Shown: one piece after another, positions 1 to 7,568 of the stretch | Numbering within the stretch: position 1 is the first letter of the stretch | Layout of the letters: every line of letters starts with the position of its first letter | Source of the DNA: Sphingomonas sp. R647 | Lineage (GTDB): Bacteria; Pseudomonadota; Alphaproteobacteria; Sphingomonadales; Sphingomonadaceae | Direction of reading: 5' to 3' | Length of the DNA: 64,000 bases | Assembly (NCBI RefSeq): GCF_020177055.1 | Contig: NZ_JAIQXT010000002.1 | Location: forward strand, 558,001 to 622,000 | Translations under genes and position numbers: made by a program | The notes under the pieces: model-generated | Seen by the model: the letters and a program-made list of their open reading frames with translations, nothing else | Told to the model about the DNA's origin: nothing | Databases searched by the model: none

Positions 1-600
1 GATGAACTCGCCGACCTCCAGATCGCATTGCTGCGCCAGCATATGGGTCAGCAGCGCATAGCTCGCGATGTTGAACGGGACGCCCAGGAAGATGTCGGCG
101 CTGCGCTGATACAGCTGAAGCGACAGCTTGCCGTTCGCGACATGGCACTGGAACAGGCAGTGGCACGGGGCGAGCGCCATCGCGTGCAGCTCGCCCGGAT
201 TCCACGCCGACACGATCATTCGGCGCGACGCGGGGCTAGTCTTGAGCGTCTCGATCAGCTCCTTGATCTGGTCGATATGGCGGCCATCCGGCGCCTCCCA
301 GTCGCGCCATTGCTTGCCATAGACCGGGCCGAGATCGCCCGCCTCATTCGCCCATTCGTTCCAGATGCTGACCCGGCGATCCTGCAGCCACTTCACATTG
401 GTGTCGCCGCGCAGGAACCACAGCAATTCGATGAAGATCGACCGGATATGCAGCTTCTTGGTCGTCAGCAGCGGGAAGCCCTCGCTGAGGTCGAAGCGCA
501 TCTGGTGGCCGAACACGCTGCGCGTGCCGACACCGGTCCGGTCGTTCTGCACCGCGCCATCGCGCAGCGCGCGTTCCATCAGGTCGAGATATTGCCGCAT
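1..600 (-). CDS. thyA: Thymidylate synthase, C-terminus cut by window edge
   Basis: Makes dTMP from dUMP using methylenetetrahydrofolate in the cytoplasm. The complement of 600 to 1 reads as 200 codons starting [12 protein letters not shown], with the ThyA N-terminal arginine region ([19 protein letters not shown]), the [13 protein letters not shown] segment, and the active-site cysteine in [14 protein letters not shown]. The [16 protein letters not shown] helix follows and the frame runs off the left edge, so roughly the last quarter of a normal 260-residue ThyA is missing. The start ATG at 600 sits where the family normally begins. It is divergent from the JAB-domain gene at 670, leaving 69 bp for both promoters. 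Confidence 0.95.
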   Translation of the reverse strand, partial: MRQYLDLMERALRDGAVQNDRTGVGTRSVFGHQMRFDLSEGFPLLTTKKLHIRSIFIELLWFLRGDTNVKWLQDRRVSIWNEWANEAGDLGPVYGKQWRDWEAPDGRHIDQIKELIETLKTSPASRRMIVSAWNPGELHAMALAPCHCLFQCHVANGKLSLQLYQRSADIFLGVPFNIASYALLTHMLAQQCDLEVGEFI

Positions 601-669
601 GCGGCGAGCCTAGCCGAGCGTCCCGGAGCCGCCAAGCGCGGTCGCACCATTTTGGTGTTAAGTCTCACC

Positions 670-1125
670 ATGCCGGACCGAGTTGCGCTCGACCCGGCAG
701 CGGCGGCGCGCGACGCTCTGCCCATGGCTGGCGCGTCGTCCGTTATCTCCCCGGAATACCCCCCCGACGCGCTGGCCAGCCGACTTGCCGCAGACATCGC
801 CGACGAGCGGCGCGAGGTCGCTACCTTCGCCTTTTGCGATTCGCGCGGGACATTGCTTGGTACGCGGCGGATCCTGTCGCCCTGCACCATCTCCGTCGAT
901 CTGCCGCTACGCCGAATCGTCGCCGACGCGGTGCTGCTCGACGCGGTGCGGGTGGTGATGGCGCACAATCACCCGATGGGCGAGGCCTGGCCCAGCCGCG
1001 CCGACCGCGACGTCACCGCGCGCCTCGCCCGCGCGCTCGCGGCGGTGGATACGCGGCTGATCGATCATGTCGTGGTGGGGCGCGACGGTGCGACGTGGAG
1101 CTTCCGCGCCGCCGGTTTGCTTTGA
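670..1125 (+). CDS. Stand-alone JAB/RadC-like metal-binding domain protein
   Basis: A 151-residue protein carrying the JAMM/RadC metal motif AHNHPMGEAWPSRADRD (His-x-His, then Ser and Asp), as in the C-terminal half of RadC (UPF0758). Full RadC proteins are about 220 residues and begin with a helix-hairpin-helix region. That region is absent here: the same frame upstream of 670 only reads the antisense of thyA. The metal ligands look intact, so it may be an active JAB hydrolase; RadC function itself is unsettled. ATG 670 is the first start outside thyA; ATG 724 is an alternative. The stop is followed at once by a composite palindromic repeat. Confidence 0.75.
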   Translation: MPDRVALDPAAAARDALPMAGASSVISPEYPPDALASRLAADIADERREVATFAFCDSRGTLLGTRRILSPCTISVDLPLRRIVADAVLLDAVRVVMAHNHPMGEAWPSRADRDVTARLARALAAVDTRLIDHVVVGRDGATWSFRAAGLL

Positions 1126-1130
1126 ATTTG

Positions 1131-1231
1131 GTTCAGCTGCGCTGAACGCGGCACCGGCCCGCTCCCCCACCCGGCCACCCATAGAATACACTGTCGTTGG
1201 GTGGCCGGGTGGAGGAGCGGGCCGGTGCCGC
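1131..1231. repeat. Composite palindromic repeat, copy 1
   Basis: A small hairpin GTTCAGC-TGC-GCTGAAC (1131-1147) is followed by a large inverted repeat. Its arms are 1148-1181 and 1198-1231 (34 bp each, one mismatch) around a 16-nt loop. The arms are rich in CCCCCACCCGG and GGCCACCCA. A second copy lies at 22058-22183 in the opposite orientation, with a closely related loop, and a lone small hairpin lies at 38981-38997. It starts directly after a stop codon and separates convergent genes, so it may also act as a transcription barrier. Confidence 0.85.
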
Positions 1232-1244
1232 AAACAAAAAGCCC

Positions 1245-2006
1245 CTATTCATCGCCCATCGGCTTGCCGCTCGCCTTGCCGCTCGGGCGGTTGGGGCAGG
1301 CGCGGATTGCAGACGGTTCGGGGCGCGGCCCCTGCGCCTTGAACATCGCCAGATAGCCGCCAGCCGAGGGCATGTCGCGAATCGCGACCTGAGTGTAGCC
1401 TACCGCAGCGAACTCGCATTTCAGCAGCGCGCGGGGCGTGCCGTGATTCTCGGTCGCGCGATCCGCATCGACCACCACCACCAGCCCGTCGCGGCGCAGC
1501 GACGGACGCATCCGCCACAGAAATTCATAGGGCGATTCGATCTCGTGATACATGTGCACCATGAACACGCGGTCGAAGCTGTTGTCGGGCAGCTTCGGAT
1601 CCTCCGGCTCGCCCAGCCGCACGCTGACATTGTCGAGCCGGTCGCGCGCCACACGCTGCGCCAGCGCGTCGCGGACCTCCGGAACGATGTCCTGCGCCAG
1701 CACCCGGCCCTTGGCACCGACCCGCGCGGCGAGGCGCACGGTGTAGTAACCCTCGCCCGCGCCGATATCGGCAACGGTGGTGCCGGGGCGGATTTCGGCG
1801 AGGTTCATCACCGTATCGGCTTCGTTCAGCCGGTCGCGCGCCTCTTCGGTGGACCAGCGCGACGACACGATCGGCGCGACCGGACGGTCGGCGGCGGGAA
1901 AGGCCAGCTCTTCGCTCGGCTCCGGCTCGGGGCGCGGGCGCGTCTCGTCACACCCGGCGATCAGCAGCGCCGGGGTCAGGAACAACGCAGCGCCGGCCAG
2001 TCTCAA
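1245..2006 (-). CDS. Class I SAM methyltransferase with lipoprotein signal
   Basis: 253 residues. The N-terminus is a hydrophobic signal ending in a lipobox (LLIAGC, Cys about residue 19), followed by a Pro/Glu-rich linker. The body is a Rossmann methyltransferase: motif I VADIGAGEGYYTVRLA, then LAQDI, and VFMVHMYHEI. The substrate is unknown. Secreted or membrane-anchored class I methyltransferases are odd because SAM is cytoplasmic, though annotated sphingomonad and caulobacter homologues share this architecture as far as I recall. Its ATG overlaps the prfB stop by four bases (ATGA), so it is probably translated by coupling to prfB. Function beyond the fold is inference. Confidence 0.8.
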   Translation of the reverse strand: MRLAGAALFLTPALLIAGCDETRPRPEPEPSEELAFPAADRPVAPIVSSRWSTEEARDRLNEADTVMNLAEIRPGTTVADIGAGEGYYTVRLAARVGAKGRVLAQDIVPEVRDALAQRVARDRLDNVSVRLGEPEDPKLPDNSFDRVFMVHMYHEIESPYEFLWRMRPSLRRDGLVVVVDADRATENHGTPRALLKCEFAAVGYTQVAIRDMPSAGGYLAMFKAQGPRPEPSAIRACPNRPSGKASGKPMGDE

Positions 2007-3130
2007 TCGACGTCCTCCACCTCGACCGTTTCGCCGGTCACGCGCTGTGATAGCGCAGCTGCCATGAACGGGTCGAGAGCCCCGTCGAGTACATCCGACG
2101 GCGCGGTGGACGTCACCCCCGTGCGCAGGTCCTTCACCAGCTGATAGGGCTGTAGGACGTAGCTGCGGATCTGGTGGCCCCAGCCGATTTCGGTCTTTGC
2201 CGAATAGGTGCCGAGCGCGGCCTCCTCGCGCTTGGCGAGTTCAGCCTCGTACATGCGCGCCTTCAGCATCCCCATCGCGGTCGCGCGGTTCTTGTGCTGC
2301 GACCGGTCCTGCTGGCTGGCGACGATGATGCCCGATGGAACGTGGGTGATGCGCACCGCCGAATCGGTGGTATTGACGTGCTGCCCGCCTGCGCCCGACG
2401 CGCGATAGGTGTCGATCTTCAGGTCGCTTTCGTTGATCTCGATCTCGATCGAATCGTCGATCACCGGATAGACCCATACCGACGAGAAGCTGGTGTGCCG
2501 CCGCGCCGAGCTGTCATAGGGCGAAATGCGGACGAGGCGATGCACGCCGCTCTCGGTCTTGGCATAGCCATAGGCGTTCTCGCCCTTGATCAGCAACGTC
2601 GCCGACTTGATGCCCGCCTGTTCGCCGGCGTGATAGTCGACCAGCTCGACCTTGAACCCATGGCGCTCCGCCCAGCGCGAATACATCCGCTGCAGCATTT
2701 CGGCCCAGTCCTGGCTCTCGGTGCCGCCTGCGCCCGAATGCACTTCGAGATAGGTGTCGTTGGCGTCGGCTTCGCCCGACAGCAGCGCCTTGACCTTGTC
2801 CTGCTCGGCACGTTCGGCGAGCGCGGCGAGGCCCTGCGTGCCTTCGACCGCCATTTCCTCGTCGCCCTCGGCCTCGGCCATCTCGATCAGCTCGGCGGTT
2901 TCGGCCAGTTCGCGCTCGATCGCGCGGGTTGCGGTGATCGATTCGTCCAGACGGCGGCGCTCGCGCATCACCTCCTGCGCCTCGCGGGGCTTGTCCCACA
3001 GGGTCGGATCCTCGACGCGCGCATTCAGCTCGTCGAGCCTGCGCAGCGCCTTGTCCCAGTCGATGAAGCGGCGCAGCAGTGCGAGCGCGGCGTTGATCTT
3101 GTCGGCATATGCCTGCGCTTCGGCGCGCAT
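2003..3130 (-). CDS. prfB: Peptide chain release factor 2
   Basis: 375 residues. Recognises UGA and UAA stop codons and triggers peptidyl-tRNA hydrolysis. The GGQ loop is clear (RASGAGGQHVNTTDSAVRI). The anticodon-like tripeptide SPF of E. coli is SPY here (RISPYDSSARRHTSFSS), which I recall as usual in Alphaproteobacteria. The frame is continuous from MRAEAQAYADKINAAL, so there is no programmed +1 frameshift as in E. coli. ATG 3130 is chosen because an AAAGG ribosome site lies just upstream and the longer open frame to 3244 only crosses a palindrome. Downstream of mrcA on the same strand and coupled to the methyltransferase gene. Confidence 0.96.
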   Translation of the reverse strand: MRAEAQAYADKINAALALLRRFIDWDKALRRLDELNARVEDPTLWDKPREAQEVMRERRRLDESITATRAIERELAETAELIEMAEAEGDEEMAVEGTQGLAALAERAEQDKVKALLSGEADANDTYLEVHSGAGGTESQDWAEMLQRMYSRWAERHGFKVELVDYHAGEQAGIKSATLLIKGENAYGYAKTESGVHRLVRISPYDSSARRHTSFSSVWVYPVIDDSIEIEINESDLKIDTYRASGAGGQHVNTTDSAVRITHVPSGIIVASQQDRSQHKNRATAMGMLKARMYEAELAKREEAALGTYSAKTEIGWGHQIRSYVLQPYQLVKDLRTGVTSTAPSDVLDGALDPFMAAALSQRVTGETVEVEDVD

Positions 3131-3155
3131 GATGAAGTAACCTTTCAAATACGTC

Positions 3156-3220
3156 CGTCGCCCCGGCGCAGGCCGGGGCCGCCCAACACGCGCGCGGCCC
3201 CGGCCTGCGCCGGGGCGACG
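3156..3220. repeat. Perfect 27-bp inverted repeat
   Basis: Arms 3156-3182 and 3194-3220 are perfect reverse complements, 27 bp each, around an 11-nt loop. The arm core is GGCCCCGGCCTGCGCCGGGG. It fills the gap between mrcA (ending at 3231) and the prfB start at 3130. There is no T-run. It resembles a REP-type intergenic palindrome rather than a classic terminator, but could attenuate read-through from mrcA into prfB. Confidence 0.85.
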
Positions 3221-3230
3221 ATGCGCGGGC

Positions 3231-5732
3231 CTAGTAGATTCCACCCTCGCGTTGCAAGAAGTCGCTATCGCGCTGCTCGCGCTGCACGGCTTTCTTCTTC
3301 ACCTCGGCCTTGGGCGCTTCCTCGTCGCGGCGGCTGCGGCGGCGTGGTTCGCTTTCGGGCTTGAACGCTTCCCAGATCACCGCGCCCTTGGGGTCGGTGC
3401 CCGGCCAGGGGCCGAACACGCGCTTGCCGGTGGTGCGGTCGATGCGGACCATGCGGACGCCGGCAGGGGCGGTGAACGGCAGGACATCCTCCTTCTCCAG
3501 CGCCTTTTGCGCAAACGCCTTGAAGATCGGCGCGGCGATCGTGCCGCCCTGGGCATAGCCGCCCAGATTCACCGGCGTGTCATAGCCCATATACATGCCG
3601 GCGATCATCTGCGGCGTGCCGCCGATGAACCACACGTCGCGCGGGCCGGACGACGTGCCGGTCTTGCCCATGATCGGACGGTTCAGGTCGCGCAGCACCG
3701 TGGCGGTGCCACGCTGGATCACGCCTTCGGTGATGTGGACCATCTGATACGCGCTCATCGCATCGAGCACCTGACGCGCGCGGTTGACCGGGCGCGGCAT
3801 CGGCTTGCCATCCCAATTGGGCATGTTGCAGCGGTCGCACGGGCGCCAGTTCTCCGGCCACACCACCTTGCCATGGCGGTTCTGGACGAAGTCGATCAGC
3901 GTCGGATTGAGCGCGCGGCCGTGATTGACCAAAATCGAATAGGCGTTGACCATCCGCATCACCGTCGTCTCGCCCGCGCCGAGCGCGTAGGACAGATAGG
4001 GCGGATATTTCTGCTGGCTGACGCCCATGCGCTGCATCAGGTCGACGACCTTGTCCATGCCGGTCTGGTTCGCCGCCTGCACGGTCATCAGGTTGCGCGA
4101 CTGTTCGATGCCCCAGCGCATCGTGCGCGGTCCCGCCCCGCGGGTATTACCGAAGTTGCGGAAGCACTTCTCGCCCAGCGCCGCGCCCTGCCACACGCAG
4201 AACGGTCCATCGACGATGATCGAGGCCGGGGTCATCCCGTTTTCGAGCGCGGCGGCATAGACGATCGGCTTGATCGTCGAACCGGGCTGACGCTGCGCCT
4301 GGGTCGCGCGATTGAATGCCTGAACCGTCGCGTCGAATCCGCCCTGCATCGCCAGGATGCGGCCCGATCGCGGGTCTTCGACCACCATGCCGCCCGAAAT
4401 CTTGGGGATCGAGCGCAGGGCGAACACGCCGCCCTCGGGCGCGACCGCGATCACGTCGCCGGGCTTCAGCGCGGCGAAGGCGGTGCCGCCCTTGCCGCGC
4501 ACCGGCGTCTGCGCCGCGCCGCGCGGCAACACGCCGGTCGTGCCGTTGCTGAACCCGATCTCGGCGCTGCCCGCGCTCTTGGAAATGACGATCGCCGCGC
4601 GCCAGTCCTCGTAATCGAGGTCGATATTCTCGTTGAGCAGGGCACTGCGCCAGCCATCGCCCTCGAACGGCTTTTCGCGCATCGGCCCGGCCCAGCCGCG
4701 CCCGCGATCATAGCGGATCAGGCCGTCGCGCAGTGCTTTCTGCGCCGCCTTTTGCAGCTCGGGGTCGAACGAGGTGCGGACCCACAGCCCGCCAGCATAG
4801 ACGCTATACGGCCCCGCTTCTTCATTCTCGCCGAACTTGTCGATCAGCTGACGGCGCACTTCCTCGATGAAATAGCCGCCGAGCGGGTCCGACTTGGGCG
4901 TCTTGCGCGGGACCGCGCCCAGCGGTGCGGCGATGGCGGCGCTATGCTGCGCGGCGTCGATATAGCCGTTTTCGAGCATCTGCCCGAGCACCCAGTTGCG
5001 CCGCTCGATCGCGCGCGCCTCGTGCCGCTCGGGCATATAGTTGCTCGGACCCTTGGGCAGGATCGCGAGATAGGCGAATTGCGGGATAGTCAGCTCGCCG
5101 ACGCTCTTGTCGAAATAGGCATTGGCCGCCGCCTCGACTCCGAACGCGTTGCGACCAAGCGCGATCTGATTAAGGTAGAGTTCGAGGATCTGTTCCTTGG
5201 ACAGCGAGTTCTCGATGCGGAACGCCAGGATCGCCTCGCGCGCCTTGCGGACATAGCTGACCTCGTTGGTCAGCAACAGGTTCTTTGCCACCTGTTGCGT
5301 GATCGTCGATGTCCCGCGCGGCGTTTCGCCGCTGGTCAGCCCCTGCCACGCCGCGCGCACCAGCCCCGGATAATCGACACCGCTATGCTGGAAAAAGGTC
5401 TTGTCCTCGGCGGAGAGGAACGCGCCGACCATCAGCTTGGGATATTCCTCGAACGACAATTCGACGCGGCGGTCGCGGGCATAGCTGCGCAGCGGCGTCC
5501 CGTCGCCGGCACGGATATTGGTCGGCAGCGGCGGCTCATAGCTGCGCAGCTTGTCGACCGACGGCAGGTCACGCAGGAACAGCGCCCACAGCGCGATCGT
5601 GCCAAGGCCTGCGAGCAGCGCGAGCCACGCCAGCACCTTGAACCACCATTTGCGGCGGATCCGCGCGAAGCGATCGCCTGCGTCCTCACGCGTGAACTTG
5701 AGCACGAAATTGGGTTGGGTCTGGTCCGCCAT
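3231..5732 (-). CDS. mrcA: Class A penicillin-binding protein 1A
   Basis: 833 residues, bifunctional peptidoglycan glycosyltransferase and DD-transpeptidase of the inner membrane. One TM helix at about 31-53. GT51 motifs EDKTFFQHSGVD (about 109-120) and GTSTITQQVAKN (about 140-151). An OB-like insert follows, then the transpeptidase with GSTIK (active Ser about 485), SRN, and GKTGTSS (Lys about 690). A CxxC pair (C632, C635 in RPCDRCN) sits between SxN and KTG; I recall similar Cys pairs in other alphaproteobacterial PBP1A proteins. The tail is Arg/Glu/Lys-rich. Head of the leftward run to prfB, and close to a cell-wall amidase gene, so this is a wall-synthesis neighbourhood. Confidence 0.97.
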   Translation of the reverse strand: MADQTQPNFVLKFTREDAGDRFARIRRKWWFKVLAWLALLAGLGTIALWALFLRDLPSVDKLRSYEPPLPTNIRAGDGTPLRSYARDRRVELSFEEYPKLMVGAFLSAEDKTFFQHSGVDYPGLVRAAWQGLTSGETPRGTSTITQQVAKNLLLTNEVSYVRKAREAILAFRIENSLSKEQILELYLNQIALGRNAFGVEAAANAYFDKSVGELTIPQFAYLAILPKGPSNYMPERHEARAIERRNWVLGQMLENGYIDAAQHSAAIAAPLGAVPRKTPKSDPLGGYFIEEVRRQLIDKFGENEEAGPYSVYAGGLWVRTSFDPELQKAAQKALRDGLIRYDRGRGWAGPMREKPFEGDGWRSALLNENIDLDYEDWRAAIVISKSAGSAEIGFSNGTTGVLPRGAAQTPVRGKGGTAFAALKPGDVIAVAPEGGVFALRSIPKISGGMVVEDPRSGRILAMQGGFDATVQAFNRATQAQRQPGSTIKPIVYAAALENGMTPASIIVDGPFCVWQGAALGEKCFRNFGNTRGAGPRTMRWGIEQSRNLMTVQAANQTGMDKVVDLMQRMGVSQQKYPPYLSYALGAGETTVMRMVNAYSILVNHGRALNPTLIDFVQNRHGKVVWPENWRPCDRCNMPNWDGKPMPRPVNRARQVLDAMSAYQMVHITEGVIQRGTATVLRDLNRPIMGKTGTSSGPRDVWFIGGTPQMIAGMYMGYDTPVNLGGYAQGGTIAAPIFKAFAQKALEKEDVLPFTAPAGVRMVRIDRTTGKRVFGPWPGTDPKGAVIWEAFKPESEPRRRSRRDEEAPKAEVKKKAVQREQRDSDFLQREGGIY

Positions 5733-5816
5733 TGCGCGCGGGGTTTAGCAGGATATCGCCGCCTTGCCAGCGGGGGATGCGACGGGGTGAGGGGGCGGCG
5801 AGGTCCGTAAATCTAT

Positions 5817-5836
5817 CCTCCCCCTTGCGGGGGAGG
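5817..5836. repeat. Short G/C palindrome CCTCCCCC-TTGC-GGGGGAGG
   Basis: Perfect 8-bp arms around TTGC, between the amidase end and the mrcA start. The same 20-mer occurs at 25240-25259 and a loop variant at 25131-25150. The flanks are shared too (TAT before, ATTA after). A dispersed repeat common in style in Sphingomonas intergenic regions. Confidence 0.8.
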
Positions 5837-5843
5837 ATTATCG

Positions 5844-7094
5844 CTACCGCGCCGCCATTCGCGTGGCGAAGTGGATCGCGACCGCACGCTCGACGCTCCG
5901 CGCCACGCGCTTGCGGCCCTCGCCGGTGTTGAGCAGCGCGACGTCGCCGGCATTGGAGATATAGCCCGCCTCGAACAGGATCGATGGCATGTCGGGCGCC
6001 TTCAGCACCAGCAGCGACGCCATGCGATGCGGGTTGTCCTTGACCGGGATCAGGCCCTGCGCCTCACGGCCGAGCAGCCGGGCGAACGCCGCCGACGCGT
6101 TCATCGTCTCGCGCTGGGTCAGGTCGATCAGGATCGACGACACATCGCGATTCTGCCCGGCCAGATCGATCCCGGCAATCACATCCGACTTGTTCTCGCG
6201 CGCCGCCAGCCGTGCCGCTTCCTTGTCGGATGCGACTTCGGACAGGGTATAGACGGTCGCGCCACTCGCCCCGGCGTGCAGCGCAGCATCGCAATGGACC
6301 GAGATGAACAGCGCCGCGCCCAATGTCCGCGCGATCTCAAACCGGTCGCGGTGCAGCAGATAGCGGTCGTCCTCACGGGTCAGCGCGACCCGCACCCGGC
6401 CCGATGAAACCAGTTCGTCGCGGATCGCCTTGGCGATCTTGAGCGCCAGTTCTTTTTCCTGAATGCCGTCAGCGGAGATCGCGCCGGGGTCGTGACCGCC
6501 ATGGCCGGGATCGATCACCACCAGCGGGCGATCATCGTCCGCACCATAGATGCGCGGCATCGCAAACGGCATCGGCTTGGGCGGCACCGGCACCGACACG
6601 CTATAGCTGTGCCGGCTGGATGCACGCACGAAGCTGAACGGCGGAAGAAAGCTCAGCCGCCCTTCCGCTGCGGCGCGGGCGAAGCGCGCTTCGTCAACCG
6701 TGCGCAGCTCCAGCGTCAGCGTCGATCCGTCAGCGCCGAACTTGCCGTCGGTGACGATCGCCGGACGCGCCAGATCGAACACGACGCGCGCGCCATCACC
6801 CTGCGCGGCCTGCCGCACTGAAGCGACGGGGCCACGATTAAGGTCGGGTGCCGCACCGGGGCGCGCACCCATCAGGTCCAGCGCGATCCGGTTCGGACCC
6901 GCAAGGACGAAGCTACTGGCGCCGGCGACCCGTTCGTCGAACTGGATCACGATCCGGTTCGACTGCACGTCGATGGCACGTATGGTCCCGGCCCAACTCG
7001 GCGCGCCGTTTAAAAAGCCGGCGAGGAGGGCAAGGAAAAAAGACACCCGGGCGATATGCCGCGCCGGGCTGGGGGGGGTCCAGCCCAAAAGCAT
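5844..7094 (-). CDS. N-acetylmuramoyl-L-alanine amidase (AmiC type)
   Basis: About 416 residues, exported. Cleaves the amide between MurNAc and the peptide stem during cell separation. A signal peptide (SFFLALLAGFLNGAPSWA) is followed by an AMIN-like beta domain (TIRAIDVQSNRIVIQFDERV), then an amidase_3 domain. The zinc ligands are visible in VVIDPGHGGHDPG (His), IQEKELAL (Glu) and ALFISVHCDAAL (His), and the catalytic Glu is in ILFEAGYISN. ATG 7094 is chosen over GTG 7160 because it gives a normal signal peptide. The 474 bp upstream are shared with the divergent rne gene. Confidence 0.92.
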   Translation of the reverse strand: MLLGWTPPSPARHIARVSFFLALLAGFLNGAPSWAGTIRAIDVQSNRIVIQFDERVAGASSFVLAGPNRIALDLMGARPGAAPDLNRGPVASVRQAAQGDGARVVFDLARPAIVTDGKFGADGSTLTLELRTVDEARFARAAAEGRLSFLPPFSFVRASSRHSYSVSVPVPPKPMPFAMPRIYGADDDRPLVVIDPGHGGHDPGAISADGIQEKELALKIAKAIRDELVSSGRVRVALTREDDRYLLHRDRFEIARTLGAALFISVHCDAALHAGASGATVYTLSEVASDKEAARLAARENKSDVIAGIDLAGQNRDVSSILIDLTQRETMNASAAFARLLGREAQGLIPVKDNPHRMASLLVLKAPDMPSILFEAGYISNAGDVALLNTGEGRKRVARSVERAVAIHFATRMAAR

Positions 7095-7568
7095 GCACGT
7101 GTACTCACAAAATAAAGTCTCCCTGACGCGACCGGAATAATCACCGGCACCTTCCGGCACGGTGAAGCCATGCGGTTAATTTGGGATTCGGCATTTATTT
7201 GCCGGCAACCGGCAATGCGTTGCCGGGGCGCGGGCCGCATTTGCGGTACGCACGCGAAATGTTGCCGCGCGGCCACACCGATGCTAGGCATCGTGCCGAC
7301 CGAGCCCAACTCTGGGTCATTCGGTATCCATCGCCGGCCCCATTTGGCCCGGTAATTTCAGGTTGACGCTGCATGAGGCAATTTCCGTCCATCCCGCATC
7401 GCACCGCTCAGGCGGTCGCGCGCGAGGCGGCGGAGGCGGGCACCCACGGGTCCGGCCGTGCCAATGCAGCAGAGGCATCACCAAACCCCTGCGCCCCCAT
7501 TTTGACGGGGCGCAATCTTGTTCGCGCGCCGCGGCTGACACCCGCCTGGCGCGCCCGGAGACCATATA
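7095..7568. other. Divergent promoter/leader region between amidase and rne
   Basis: 474 bp without a gene. It holds a TTGCCGG-CAA-CCGGCAA hairpin (7199-7215) and a TGCGCCCC / GGGGCGCA hairpin (7490-7497 with 7507-7514) 55 nt before the rne start. CGGAG lies 8 nt before ATG 7569. In E. coli the rne leader is bound by RNase E to autoregulate its mRNA. A long structured leader here would fit that, but this is inference. TTGACG at 7363 looks like a -35 box, but I could not pair it with a convincing -10. Confidence 0.45.

Noticed and set aside
28-669. Long open frame upstream of the JAB-domain protein
   Set aside because: It reads the antisense strand of thyA, which has clear thymidylate synthase motifs on the minus strand.
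3131-3244. 38-residue N-terminal extension of prfB
   Set aside because: It translates the 27-bp palindrome and precedes a good ribosome site and the family start at 3130.
3252-5810. 852-codon open frame on the plus strand
   Set aside because: Antisense to mrcA; His/Arg/Ala-rich translation with no motif, a usual high-GC artefact.
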